Source: Candidatus Dormiibacterota bacterium (GTDB taxonomy: Bacteria; Chloroflexota; Dormibacteria; Aeolococcales; Aeolococcaceae). Taken from it: DNA of 48,865 nucleotides. Positions 1-7,883 of this stretch are shown one piece after another. The position numbers and the translations under genes were made by a program. Under the pieces are notes generated by a model that searched no databases, was not told where the DNA came from, and worked only from the letters and a program-made list of their open reading frames with translations. Numbering within the stretch: the first letter of the stretch is position 1; each line of letters opens with the position of its first letter. Location: the NCBI GenBank assembly GCA_036495095.1, contig DASXNK010000058.1, positions 1-48,865 on the forward strand, read 5' to 3'.

Positions 1-352
1 GCTCGGGCTCGCCGTCACCTTCACGGTGGCGGCGCTCGCGGTGCTGCGCCTGGGACCCCGGGTGCCGCGCCAGGTCCTCGTGGCGGCCGCGGTCGCCTCC
101 CTGCTCGGGGTCGGGTTCGCGCTCAACCTCGCGCTGCTGGCCGGCGACCCCGCCCCCTGGACCCTCGGCGATCCCTTCGGCAGCGGCGTCGCCCTCGAGT
201 ACCTGCTGGCCGGTCTCAGCGGCGCCACCGCGGTGGCGGCGATCTCCAGCGTGCGCCGCGGCGCGCACCTCCACGCCGTGGTCGCCGCGGATCAGCGCCC
301 GGCGCCGGTCCGCTCGCTGACCAGGACCCGCCACGGGGAGATCACCAGATGA
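1..352 (+). CDS. C-terminal part of an unidentified membrane protein (cut by window edge)
   Basis: The reading frame is open from base 2 and ends in TGA at 350-352, so only the last ~116 residues are visible. They contain two or three hydrophobic stretches, roughly residues 1-15, 24-45 and 65-85 of the visible part, joined by short Arg-rich or Gly/Pro-rich loops. The tail is basic and probably cytoplasmic. A GTG at 26 lies inside a hydrophobic segment and is unlikely to be the true start. The stop overlaps the start of the haloperoxidase remnant (ATGA at 349-352), so the two were probably co-transcribed. I do not recognise the family from this fragment. Confidence 0.55.
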   Translation, partial: LGLAVTFTVAALAVLRLGPRVPRQVLVAAAVASLLGVGFALNLALLAGDPAPWTLGDPFGSGVALEYLLAGLSGATAVAAISSVRRGAHLHAVVAADQRPAPVRSLTRTRHGEITR

Positions 353-1298
353 CCAGAAGGGCCACGACCGCACTGGCGGTGACCGCGTCGGTGGTCGCCG
401 CGATCGGCGGCTCGGTGATCGCACGCACGGGTGGGACGGCTCCCGCGGCCGCCGCGGCACCGGTGGGCTCGGGCGCCGTCGTCGTCGACTGGAACCGGGA
501 GCTGCTGCGGATCGTGCGCACGCCCGGCGCGCAGCCGGCGACCGTGCAACCCACCCGCAATTTCGCCATCCTGCACGCCGCCATCGAGGACGCCGTGCTC
601 CACGCCGGCCGGGACGCGCGGCTCGACGCGGCCGCGGCCGAGGCTGGCCACGACGCGCTCCTCGGGCTGTACCCGGCCCGGCGGGAGGAGCTGGACCGCC
701 GGCTGGCCGCCGAGCTCGGCGCGATCCCCGACGGCGCCGCACGGCAGCGGGGCGTCGACGGCGGCCGCCGCGCCGCCCGGCGGCTGCTGGGGTCCCGCGC
801 GGGCGACGGGTCGGCGAACCCGCCCCCAGCGCTCCCGGCGGGCACCGCACCCGGCGAGTACCGACCCACGCCGCCGGGCCTGGCCAGGGCGGCGTTCACC
901 CACTGGGCGGGGGTGACCCCGTTCGTGCTCGAGGACGCCGCGCAGTTCCGTCCCGAGCCTCCGCCCGACGTGACCAGCCCCGAGTACATCGCCGCCATCA
1001 CCGAGGTGCGGGACCTCGGTCGCGACTCCAGCACCATCCGGACGGCCGACCAGACCGTGGCCGCCCGGTTCTGGAGCGCGCCGATCTGGAGTTCTTCGGC
1101 GATCACACCGCGATCACGGTGAGCTCCGAGCTGCTTCCCGGCGTGACCCGCAGCTTCCCGGGGTTCCACGAGGCGGCCATCGAGGCAGGGGTCAGCCGCA
1201 TCCTCGCCGGCGTGCACACCCGGATCGACCACGAGGCGGGCCTTCGGCTCGGGCACCGGGTGGCGGCCCTCGTGCTCGAGCACGCGTCGCCCGGCTGA
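349..1298 (+). pseudogene. Vanadium-dependent haloperoxidase / PAP2-like protein, internally deleted and frameshifted
   Basis: The first part (349 to about 1085) encodes a signal-peptide-like N-terminus and a helical domain typical of secreted vanadium haloperoxidases of the PAP2 superfamily (VVDWNRELLRIVRTPGAQPA, then ARFWSAPIW). After that motif the frame drifts and stops at 1122. A second frame, 1086-1298, resumes with the C-terminal end of the same family: LEFFGDHTAITVSSELLPGV, then SRILAGVHTR at 1194-1223, which is the conserved SRxxxGxH vanadate-binding motif. The intervening ~100 residues, which in intact relatives carry the KxxxxxxRP and PSGH motifs, are missing. The protein cannot be catalytically competent as read. 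The junction sequence around 1073-1091 can be read as both flanks, suggesting deletion between short repeats, or a collapsed assembly. Confidence 0.8.
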
Positions 1299-1485
1299 GG
1301 AGGGGCTTCCCCCCGGATTCCTGCGATCGCTTTCCGGTCTGCGCGCCGCATTCACTGCGCGACCGCCGGTGACGAGCACGTGCACGCCATCCCTCGCCTG
1401 CTCTACAACATTCCTGTACGTCTTGGCGCATTCGGAGGTACGATCGAGCCCGCGACAGTCAGCGAGGCAGATTCGTATGTGTGGG

Positions 1486-1511
1486 GCATGCACGGCTCTG
1501 TGCAGCCATGC
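1486..1511 (+). promoter_or_regulatory. Imperfect palindrome in the leader of the sugar-transport operon
   Basis: The 234-base gap before the binding-protein gene holds an interrupted inverted repeat: GCATGCAC at 1486-1493 and GTGCA-GC-CATGC at 1500-1511, around a GGCTCT loop. It ends 9 bases before the gggggag ribosome-binding site at 1521-1527. A TACGAT hexamer at 1439-1444 could be the -10 box. An operator for a sugar-responsive repressor is possible, but nothing identifies the regulator. Confidence 0.3.
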
Positions 1512-1532
1512 GTCTCGACAGGGGGAGCACCG

Positions 1533-2642
1533 ATGAAGTTCGTGCGTCTACTCGCCGGGGTGGGAGCGCTCACCGTCGTGGCGGCCTGTGGGTCCTCCGG
1601 CTCGACCGGCGGCACCCCCGGCGCGGGCGGCAGCTCGGCCCCGACTGGAAAGATCGCGCTGCTCCTGCCCGAGACGAAGACCGCCCGCTACGAGGCCTCC
1701 GACCGGCCCGACATCACCGCGCGGCTGAGGGCGCTCGGCTACGACACCAGCCAGCTCATCTACAGCAATGCGAACCAGGACGCCGCCACCCAGCAGAACC
1801 AGGCGGACGCGGCGATCACCAACGGCGCCAAGGTCCTCATCCTCGACCCCGTCGACTCCAAGGCGGCCGGTGCGATCGCCACCAAGGCACAGGCGGCGGG
1901 CGTTCCGGTGATCGCATACGACCGGCTCATCAAGGGCTCGGCCGGCGTCACCGCATACGTCTCCTTCGACAACGTCAAGGTCGGCGAGCTCCAGGCGCAG
2001 AGCCTGATGAGCGCGCTGACGGCGGCGGGGAAGACCAGCCCGCACATCGTGATGATCAACGGCTCGCCCACCGATGCCAATGCGGCCTCGTTCAAGAAGG
2101 GCGCGCACAACGTGTTCGACCCGCTCGTGGCCAGCGGCAAGCTGACCATCGACAAGGAGTACGACACCCCCGACTGGAGCCCCGACCAGGCGCAGAACGA
2201 GATGCAGCAGGCGCTGACCGCGCTCGCGGGCAAGGTCGACGGCGTGTACTGCGCGAACGACGGCACCGCCGGCGGCGCCATCGCCGCCCTCAAGGCGGCG
2301 AACGTCAGCCCGCTCCCGCCGGTGACGGGACAGGACGCCGAGGTCGCCGGGGTCCAGCGCGTGCTCGCCGGCGAGCAGTACATGACCATCTACAAGGCGG
2401 TGCGGCCGGAGGCCGAGCTCGCCGCCCAGGCGGCTCTCGACCTGCTCGGCGGCAGGACGCTGAGCGGCTTCGACAGCAAGACCAACAACGACAGCATCGA
2501 CGTGCCCTCGCACCTGCTCAATCCGGTGGCCGTCACCAAGAGCAACGTGAAGGACACGATCATCGCCGACCAGTTCCACAGCGTCGCCGAGATCTGCACC
2601 GCGCAGTACGCGGCGGCGTGCAAGGCTGCGGGCATCCAGTGA
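1533..2642 (+). CDS. Sugar ABC transporter substrate-binding lipoprotein (XylF/ChvE type)
   Basis: This 369-residue exported lipoprotein should capture a monosaccharide, most likely xylose or a similar pentose/hexose, for the ATPase and permease encoded next. The ATG at 1533 follows a gggggag ribosome-binding site and gives a short signal peptide ending in the lipobox VAAC (Cys19). A Gly/Ser linker follows, then the periplasmic-binding-protein type I fold (Peripla_BP_4): KIALLLPETKTARYEASDRP, a duplicated Rossmann-like core, and VIAYDRLI, which is characteristic of the XylF group. The length matches the family. The stop overlaps the ATPase start (GTGA at 2639-2642), so the three genes form one operon. 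Exact sugar specificity cannot be read from the sequence. Confidence 0.88.
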   Translation: MKFVRLLAGVGALTVVAACGSSGSTGGTPGAGGSSAPTGKIALLLPETKTARYEASDRPDITARLRALGYDTSQLIYSNANQDAATQQNQADAAITNGAKVLILDPVDSKAAGAIATKAQAAGVPVIAYDRLIKGSAGVTAYVSFDNVKVGELQAQSLMSALTAAGKTSPHIVMINGSPTDANAASFKKGAHNVFDPLVASGKLTIDKEYDTPDWSPDQAQNEMQQALTALAGKVDGVYCANDGTAGGAIAALKAANVSPLPPVTGQDAEVAGVQRVLAGEQYMTIYKAVRPEAELAAQAALDLLGGRTLSGFDSKTNNDSIDVPSHLLNPVAVTKSNVKDTIIADQFHSVAEICTAQYAAACKAAGIQ

Positions 2643-3496
2643 CCGAGGTGGGTGCCGCCGCGGGGAGATCCCCCGCGGCGGCAGCCGCGTCCGACCCGGC
2701 GCGGCGCTCGCCGCTCCTCGAGCTGCGGCGCACCTCGAAGACGTTCGGGGCGGTGCAGGCGCTGTCGGGTGTCGACTTCGAGGTGTTCCCGGCGGAGGTG
2801 GTCGCCCTCGTCGGTGACAACGGCGCCGGCAAGTCCACGCTCGTCAAGATCATCGCCGGTGTCTACCGGGCCGATGAGGGCGAGTACATCTTCGACGGGC
2901 GGCCGGTCACCGTGCGCGGGCCACGCAGCGTCACCGATCTGGGGATCGCCACCGTCTACCAGGACCTCGCGCTGTGCGACAACCTCGACGTCGTCGCGAA
3001 CCTGTACCTGGGCCGCGAGGAGGAGATCGGCCGCGGGCCGCTGGGCGTCGTCGACGAGGTTCCCATGGAGCGGCGCGCCATCGAGGTGCTCCGCGATCTG
3101 TCGGTGAAGATCCCCTCGGTGCGCACCCAGGTCGCCTCCCTGTCCGGCGGCCAGCGCCAGTCGGTGGCGGTGGCCCGCGCGGTGATGGGCGATGCCCGGG
3201 TGGTGCTGCTCGACGAGCCCACCGCGGCGCTCGGGGTGGCGCAGACCCGCCAGGTGCTCGACCTGATCATGCGACTGCGCGAGCAGGGTCTCGGTGTGGT
3301 GGTGATCAGCCACAACCTCGCGGACGTCTTCGAGGTCGCCGACCGCATCGTCGTGCTGCGCCTGGGCCGCCGCATCGCCTCGTTCGACGCCCCGACGGTG
3401 CGGCGCGACGAGGTGGTCGCCGCGATCACCGGCGCAGGCACCGATGGAGCGGCCGCGGCGGACGGGCCGGCCGCGGGCACGGACGCGGCGTCATGA
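2639..3496 (+). CDS. Sugar ABC transporter ATP-binding protein, single ABC domain
   Basis: This 285-residue protein energises uptake of the sugar bound by the preceding lipoprotein. It has Walker A GDNGAGKST (59-67), signature LSGGQ (168-172), Walker B VVLLDEP (188-194) and switch His225. The GTG start at 2639 overlaps the previous stop by four bases, and its own stop overlaps the permease ATG, so translation is coupled. Classical XylG/RbsA/MglA proteins are about 500 residues with two ABC domains; this one has only one. It would have to act as a homodimer. Residues 1-24 and the last ~25 are Ala/Gly-rich and probably disordered. Confidence 0.9.
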   Translation: MTEVGAAAGRSPAAAAASDPARRSPLLELRRTSKTFGAVQALSGVDFEVFPAEVVALVGDNGAGKSTLVKIIAGVYRADEGEYIFDGRPVTVRGPRSVTDLGIATVYQDLALCDNLDVVANLYLGREEEIGRGPLGVVDEVPMERRAIEVLRDLSVKIPSVRTQVASLSGGQRQSVAVARAVMGDARVVLLDEPTAALGVAQTRQVLDLIMRLREQGLGVVVISHNLADVFEVADRIVVLRLGRRIASFDAPTVRRDEVVAAITGAGTDGAAAADGPAAGTDAAS

Positions 3497-4737
3497 GCAC
3501 GATGGTCGACGACCCCCGCCTGGCACTGGAGCGGGGCGGCTGGGCGGGCCTGGTGAGGCTCGGACTTCGCCGCCTGCGTCAGGGCGAGCTCGGACCCGTC
3601 CCGGTGATCGTCGGGCTGGTGGTCATCGCCGCGGTCTTCCAGCTGCAGAACCCGAACTACCTGACGGCGCTGAACCTCACCAACCTGCTGCAGCAGATCG
3701 TTCCCGTCGGCGTGCTCGCCGTCGGGGTGGTCCCGGTGCTGCTGCTCGGCGAGATCGACCTCTCGATCGGCCCCCTGAGCGGGTTCTGCGGGGGCGTGCT
3801 CGCGGTGCTGTCGGTGAACCACGGAGTGCCCGGTCCGGTGGCGGTGCTCGCCGCGCTCGCGGTCGGTGCGGTGGTGGGCCTGTGCATCGGCCTGATCCGC
3901 ACCAAGCTGCAGGTGCCGTCGTTCATCGTGAGCCTGGCGGGGTTCATCGGCTTCCAGGGCGCGCTGCTCTACGTGCTCGGCACCAGCGGCACGATCAACC
4001 TCAACGACAGCTTCATCCTGGCGCTCATGAACCGGCTGCTGCCGGTGTGGCTGGGATGGGTGGTGGGCCTCGCCTTCGTCGCCGCCTACGCGCTGGGCGG
4101 GCTGTGGAACCGCCGGCGGCGGCTGCGGGCCGGCCTGCTGGTGCCGCCGATCAGCCTGTTCGCCGTCCGGCAGGCGGTGATCGCCCTGCCCGTGCTCGCG
4201 GTGGTCGGGCTGATGAGCACCAACCGCGGCCGCGGGGTGATCCCGGTGTCCGGCGTGCCCCTGGGCGTCGTGATCCTGCTCGGCCTGGTGGTGCTGTTCG
4301 ACGTCATCTGCGGGCGGACGACCTTCGGCCGCCACCTCTACGCCACCGGGGGCAACGCGGAGGCGGCCAAGCGCGCCGGCATCCCCGTCGACCGCATCCG
4401 GGTGGTCGTGTTCGTGCTCTCGTCCACCCTCGCCGCGTGCGGCGGAGTGCTCGCCGCCTCGCGCCTCTTCGCGGTGAACCAGGGCTCGGGCGGGGGCAAC
4501 TTCACCCTCGACGCGATCGCCTGCGCGGTGATCGGCGGCACCAGCCTCTTCGGCGGCCGCGGCAGCGTGTGGTCGGCGCTCCTCGGCGCCCTGGTGATCG
4601 GCTCCATCGCCAACGGCATGGATCTCCTGGCGCTGCCGTCGTCGGTGAAGTTCATGATCGAGGGCGGCGTGCTGCTGGTCGCGGTCACCATCGACGCGGT
4701 GTCGAGGCGGGGGAGGCAGGCCGCGGGGCGGGTGTAG
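3493..4737 (+). CDS. Sugar ABC transporter permease (XylH type)
   Basis: This 414-residue inner-membrane permease belongs to the ribose/xylose branched family (BPD_transp_2). It has a cytoplasmic N-terminus, then about ten hydrophobic segments. The conserved signature GEIDLSIGPLSGF, typical of RbsC/XylH/MglC, lies near residues 86-98, and GGTSLFGGRGSVWS lies near the C-terminus. The ATG at 3493 overlaps the ATPase stop (ATGA). Together with the two preceding genes it forms a complete importer. It ends only four bases before the convergent oxidoreductase gene, with no obvious terminator between them. Confidence 0.9.
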   Translation: MSTMVDDPRLALERGGWAGLVRLGLRRLRQGELGPVPVIVGLVVIAAVFQLQNPNYLTALNLTNLLQQIVPVGVLAVGVVPVLLLGEIDLSIGPLSGFCGGVLAVLSVNHGVPGPVAVLAALAVGAVVGLCIGLIRTKLQVPSFIVSLAGFIGFQGALLYVLGTSGTINLNDSFILALMNRLLPVWLGWVVGLAFVAAYALGGLWNRRRRLRAGLLVPPISLFAVRQAVIALPVLAVVGLMSTNRGRGVIPVSGVPLGVVILLGLVVLFDVICGRTTFGRHLYATGGNAEAAKRAGIPVDRIRVVVFVLSSTLAACGGVLAASRLFAVNQGSGGGNFTLDAIACAVIGGTSLFGGRGSVWSALLGALVIGSIANGMDLLALPSSVKFMIEGGVLLVAVTIDAVSRRGRQAAGRV

Positions 4738-4741
4738 CCGG

Positions 4742-5563
4742 TCAGCGGCCTGCGAGCATCTCCACCACCGGTGCCATCTGCTCGAGGAAGGCGCCGTTGA
4801 CGCTGATGTAGGACACGCCGAGGATCTCGCGGCGGCGTTGCAGCTCGTCGGCCATCTCCTGGGTGGTGCCCCGGAGCATGGTCAGGGAGTCGCGCTCGAT
4901 CAGCGTGGCCGCGTCCACCGGGAAGAACCGCTCGGTCCCCGGAGCGAGCTGGTCACCCACCACGAACAGGTTCATCGCCAGCTCGATCGCATCGACCCGG
5001 GGCCCGGCCAGGTCGCGGACCTCGGCGGCCATCCGGGCCACCTCGTCGCGGGTGGCGAGCGGATCGGCGGCCAGGGTGATGATGTCCGCGTGGGCGGCGG
5101 CGAGCGCACGTGCCCTGGGGCCGCCGGCGGCGATCAGCACGGGGGTGTGCCCGTCACCGTCGAGGACACGCAGGTGCTCGATGGTCTCGGCCACCTGGGC
5201 GAGGCGCTCGACGGCCGACCCGTAGGGCAGGCCGAGCTCCTCCGTGAACGGGCGCACGTCGGGCCGCCCGGTGCCGATCCCGAGCTCGAAGCGGCCGCCG
5301 GTCAGCACCGACAGGCTGTGCGCCTCCCAGGCCGCCGAGCGCGGCGGGCGCAGCGGACCGGCCAGCACGAACGTCCCGACCCGCAGATCGGCCACCGCGG
5401 CGGCCATCGCGAGGGACGGGAAGGGCGCGAGCAGCTGCGGGACGTCGGGCATCAGGAGGGTCGAGTAGCCGAGCTCCGCCACCCGCCGCGCCGTGGACAG
5501 CCAGTCCTCGCCGCCGCCGCGCGGGGCCGCAACCACTCCGAAGCGAAACCGCCGGTCGGGCAT
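4742..5563 (-). CDS. LLM-class flavin/F420-dependent oxidoreductase
   Basis: The 273-residue product has the luciferase-like monooxygenase TIM-barrel pattern: RRFRFGVVA at the start, an ADLRVGTFVL strand, then RFELGIGTGRP and the later AAGGPRARALAAAHAD segment. Such proteins use FMN or coenzyme F420 to reduce or oxidise small organic substrates. It most resembles the F420-linked subgroup common in Actinobacteria, but the substrate is unknown. The ATG at 5563 has a well-placed GGAGGGTGA ribosome-binding site. It is separated from the upstream DUF899 gene by a strong hairpin, so it is probably transcribed separately. It converges on the sugar permease. Confidence 0.8.
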   Translation of the reverse strand: MPDRRFRFGVVAAPRGGGEDWLSTARRVAELGYSTLLMPDVPQLLAPFPSLAMAAAVADLRVGTFVLAGPLRPPRSAAWEAHSLSVLTGGRFELGIGTGRPDVRPFTEELGLPYGSAVERLAQVAETIEHLRVLDGDGHTPVLIAAGGPRARALAAAHADIITLAADPLATRDEVARMAAEVRDLAGPRVDAIELAMNLFVVGDQLAPGTERFFPVDAATLIERDSLTMLRGTTQEMADELQRRREILGVSYISVNGAFLEQMAPVVEMLAGR

Positions 5564-5602
5564 TCGGTCACCCTCCGTTCAGGGTCGGACGAGCAGGTGG
5601 AA

Positions 5603-5660
5603 CTGACCCCGGGTCGAGCCGGCGGCCGGCTCGACCCGGAGCCCGTGCGTCTGGGGTCAG
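5603..5660 (-). terminator. Nested inverted repeat downstream of the DUF899 gene
   Basis: A perfect 13-bp inverted repeat (5611-5623 with 5625-5637, one central base) sits inside a second perfect 8-bp pair, CTGACCCC at 5603-5610 and GGGGTCAG at 5653-5660. The outer arm covers the DUF899 stop codon. No T-run follows on the minus strand. The position suggests an intrinsic-type or Rho-assisted terminator that isolates the ArsR operon from the LLM gene. Confidence 0.55.
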
Positions 5661-6376
5661 GGCGTCGCCGGGGCGGTGGGGTAGCGATCGTGGTGGCGCA
5701 CCCAGGCCATGGTGAAGTCGAGGGCGTCCTCGTCGCGACCCTTCGGGACGAGGTCCATCAGGTTGTACGCGCCGACCAGCATGTCGAGGCCGCGCGCGTA
5801 GGTGGAATAGGTGTGGAGGACGTCGCCGTTCTCGTCGCGGGTGAAGACGCTCAGACCGGGAAGCTCGTCGCTCGTGAACCGCCGCCGGCCGAAGTTGTAG
5901 TCGACCTCGCCCGCGGCCCGATCCTGGTCGGTGAACGACACGTGGTGGTCGTGGTTGAAGTCGCTCCCGTACGACGACACCCACCGGAAGCGCCAGCCCA
6001 TCCGCCCCCTGAACGCCTCGATCTGGTCGAGGGGGGCGCGGGAGACCGCCACCAGGGTGATGTCGCGCTGGGCGAGGTGGACGGTCGCGCCGTCGAAGTG
6101 GTCGGAGACCAGCGAACAGCTCCGGCACCCCTCCTCCCAGCCCGGTCCGAACATGAAGTGGTAGACGATCAGCTGACCGCGACCGTCGAAGAGGTCGGCG
6201 AGCGTCCGGGGGCCGTCCGGGGTGTCGAAGGTGTAGGTCGTGTCGACCCGCACCCAGGGCAGCGCGCGCCGCTCCGCGCTCAGCTGATCACGGAGCTTCG
6301 AGAACTCCTTCTCGCGACGGAGGTGCTCCGTGCGCGCCGCCAGCCACTCGTCCCGCGACACCACCGCGTGCTTCAC
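5657..6376 (-). CDS. DUF899 thioredoxin-fold protein
   Basis: The 239-residue protein belongs to the DUF899 family, thioredoxin-like proteins related to AhpC/TSA. It keeps the family pattern: MKHAVVSRDEWLAAR at the N-terminus, VYHFMFGPGWEEGCRSCS with the paired cysteines C84 and C87, VSRAPLDQIEAFRGRMGW, and DHHVSFTD further on. The CxxC pair suggests a redox role, but no reaction is established for the family. The GTG start at 6376 overlaps the SRPBCC stop (GTGA), so it is the third gene of an ArsR-SRPBCC-DUF899 operon. This arrangement is frequent in Actinobacteria and related groups. Confidence 0.85.
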   Translation of the reverse strand: MKHAVVSRDEWLAARTEHLRREKEFSKLRDQLSAERRALPWVRVDTTYTFDTPDGPRTLADLFDGRGQLIVYHFMFGPGWEEGCRSCSLVSDHFDGATVHLAQRDITLVAVSRAPLDQIEAFRGRMGWRFRWVSSYGSDFNHDHHVSFTDQDRAAGEVDYNFGRRRFTSDELPGLSVFTRDENGDVLHTYSTYARGLDMLVGAYNLMDLVPKGRDEDALDFTMAWVRHHDRYPTAPATP

Positions 6377-6849
6377 GCCGTCGCCTCCACGATCTCGGCG
6401 GCGAGGCGGTCCAGGATCTGCGACCAGCCGTTCCGATGGTTCTCACACTCGACCGCGTCGCCGAAGCGCGCGTGGTGCAGAGTGAGCGCAGTCCGGGTGC
6501 CCTGCTCCTCGAAGGTCACGGTGAGCACGGTCTCGCGGCCGGAACTGCCGTCGGGCTCCTCCCAGGCCCAGGTGGTCACCAGCCGCTCCGGCTCCACGAC
6601 CTCGCGGTAGACGCCCCACACCCAGTGATCGACGCCGTCGGGTCCGCGCATGCAGATGCGCCAGGCGCCGCCGGGACGGACGTCCATGGTGCACGAGGGG
6701 GTGGTGAAGCCCTTCGGACCCCACCAGCGGACCAGGTGCTCGGGGTCGGTCCAGGCGCGGAAGACGAGCGCGCGGGGGGCATCGAGGACGCGGGTGAGCA
6801 GCAGCTCCCGGTCTGCCGAGGTCGTGCTCTCACTGGTCGTCGGGGCCAT
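6373..6849 (-). CDS. SRPBCC / AHSA1-like domain protein
   Basis: The 158-residue protein has the START-like SRPBCC ligand-binding fold of the AHSA1 family: RVLDAPRALVFRAWTDPEHL, RWWGPKGFTTPSC, then the C-terminal helix NGWSQILDRLAAEI. The ligand is unknown. The ATG at 6849 is preceded by GGAGGAG with good spacing; a longer reading upstream would enter the ArsR gene. It overlaps the end of arsR by 20 bases and its stop overlaps the DUF899 start. ArsR-SRPBCC pairs usually form a self-regulated unit in which the ArsR protein represses both genes. Confidence 0.88.
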   Translation of the reverse strand: MAPTTSESTTSADRELLLTRVLDAPRALVFRAWTDPEHLVRWWGPKGFTTPSCTMDVRPGGAWRICMRGPDGVDHWVWGVYREVVEPERLVTTWAWEEPDGSSGRETVLTVTFEEQGTRTALTLHHARFGDAVECENHRNGWSQILDRLAAEIVEATA

Positions 6850-7195
6850 GGGTCTCCTCCTTCGTCGTGCTCTGCAGCTCACGCAGGTAGTCGTCCAGGC
6901 GACCGAGGCTCTGCTCCCAGAACTCACGGTAGCCGTCCAGCCAGTCGGAGGCGTCCTTCAGCGGCCCCGCCTCCAGCCGGCAGGGCCGCCACTGGGCCTC
7001 GCGACCGCGCGCGATGAGACCGGCGCGCTCCAGCACCTTGAGGTGCTTGGAGATGGCGGGAAGGCTCATCGCGAACGGCTTCGCCAGCTCCGTCACGGGG
7101 GCCTCGCCGCCGGCGAGACGAGCCAGGATGGCGCGCCGGGTGGGGTCGGCGAGGGCCGCGAAGGTGGAGCTGAGCTGATCGGGCGACATATCCAT
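6830..7195 (-). CDS. ArsR/SmtB-family transcriptional regulator
   Basis: The 121-residue protein is a winged-helix repressor: STFAALADPTRRAILARLAG leads into the recognition region MSLPAISKHLKVLERAGLI (about residues 43-61). It lacks the CxC metal-binding motif of ArsR/CadC, so it is not an obvious metal sensor. It is the partner type typically found with SRPBCC/AHSA1 genes. The ATG at 7195 has no clear ribosome-binding site; ATG at 7189 is an alternative. The gene overlaps the following SRPBCC gene by 20 bases. Two tandem AT-rich operator-like sites lie immediately upstream, which suggests autorepression. Confidence 0.9.
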   Translation of the reverse strand: MDMSPDQLSSTFAALADPTRRAILARLAGGEAPVTELAKPFAMSLPAISKHLKVLERAGLIARGREAQWRPCRLEAGPLKDASDWLDGYREFWEQSLGRLDDYLRELQSTTKEETHGPDDQ

Positions 7196-7197
7196 TG

Positions 7198-7230
7198 TGA
7201 ACTACTCGGTTAAATAACTAGATGGTTTAA
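7198..7230 (-). promoter_or_regulatory. Tandem operator-like repeat upstream of arsR
   Basis: Two 17-bp sites repeat with a 16-bp period at 7198-7214 and 7214-7230. On the plus strand each reads as (T/A)(G/T)AACTA, three variable bases, GGTT(A/T)AA. Each is itself partly palindromic (AACYA...TRGTT). The stretch is strikingly AT-rich against the surrounding >70% GC sequence. It abuts the arsR start codon, so bound ArsR would block transcription of the operon. Confidence 0.6.
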
Positions 7231-7283
7231 TACAGCACCCAGGACGGCATGTCAAGGGCCTCCGCCGATGGAGCAGGCGGCTC

Positions 7284-7874
7284 TCAGCCGCCGGCGGGAC
7301 GCACCGCACGGAAGCGCAGCCGCCCGTCCCGCACCACGCTGACCTGCTCGAAGCCGGCCCGGCGCAGCCGCTCCGGAAGCCCGGCCGCGTCCACCAGCAC
7401 CATGGTGTCGCGCACGTGGAGCAGGCGGAACACCAGGGTGCCACCGACGCTGTCGCTGCCGGCGAGCACCCCGCCGGGGCGGAGCACCCGGCACGTCTCC
7501 GCGAGCAGCCGGTCCTGCAGCGCCGCGGAGGGGACGTGGTGGAGCATGGTGAAGCAGACCACCGCCGAGAAGCGGCCGTCGGGAAAGGGCATCGCTGTGC
7601 CGTCGCCGTGCACCACCTCGACGCCGGTGCCGCGCATCCTCAGCGCCAGCGCGGCGGCGAGCCGCGCGTCGATCTCCAGCGAGGTGAGCCGGGGGACGCG
7701 CCGACGCAGCAGGTCGGTGGTGCGGCCAGGTCCCGGCCCGACCTCGAGCACGTCGTCACCGAGGTCGACGCTCTCGAGCGCCGGTGGGATCACCCGGCCG
7801 GCGACGGTCCGCGCCCAGCGCTCGGAGCGGCAGTAGCGTCGATGGAGGAGGTTCACGGCCGCCGATGGTAGCAT
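7284..7874 (-). CDS. Class I SAM-dependent methyltransferase
   Basis: The 196-residue protein has the Rossmann-type methyltransferase core: DDVLEVGPGPGRTTDLLRRR (motif I, SAM binding), TSLEIDARLAA (acidic end of beta-2), VVHGDGTAMPFPDGRFSAVV and TMLHHVP (motif IV region), then CRVLRPGGVLAGSDS. The substrate is not predictable. ATG at 7874 is chosen; ATG at 7907 would run into the divergent TetR gene. Only nine bases separate its start from the tetR start, so the two genes share a promoter region and the TetR protein is a likely regulator. Confidence 0.82.
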   Translation of the reverse strand: MLPSAAVNLLHRRYCRSERWARTVAGRVIPPALESVDLGDDVLEVGPGPGRTTDLLRRRVPRLTSLEIDARLAAALALRMRGTGVEVVHGDGTAMPFPDGRFSAVVCFTMLHHVPSAALQDRLLAETCRVLRPGGVLAGSDSVGGTLVFRLLHVRDTMVLVDAAGLPERLRRAGFEQVSVVRDGRLRFRAVRPAGG

Positions 7875-7883
7875 CACAGATGC

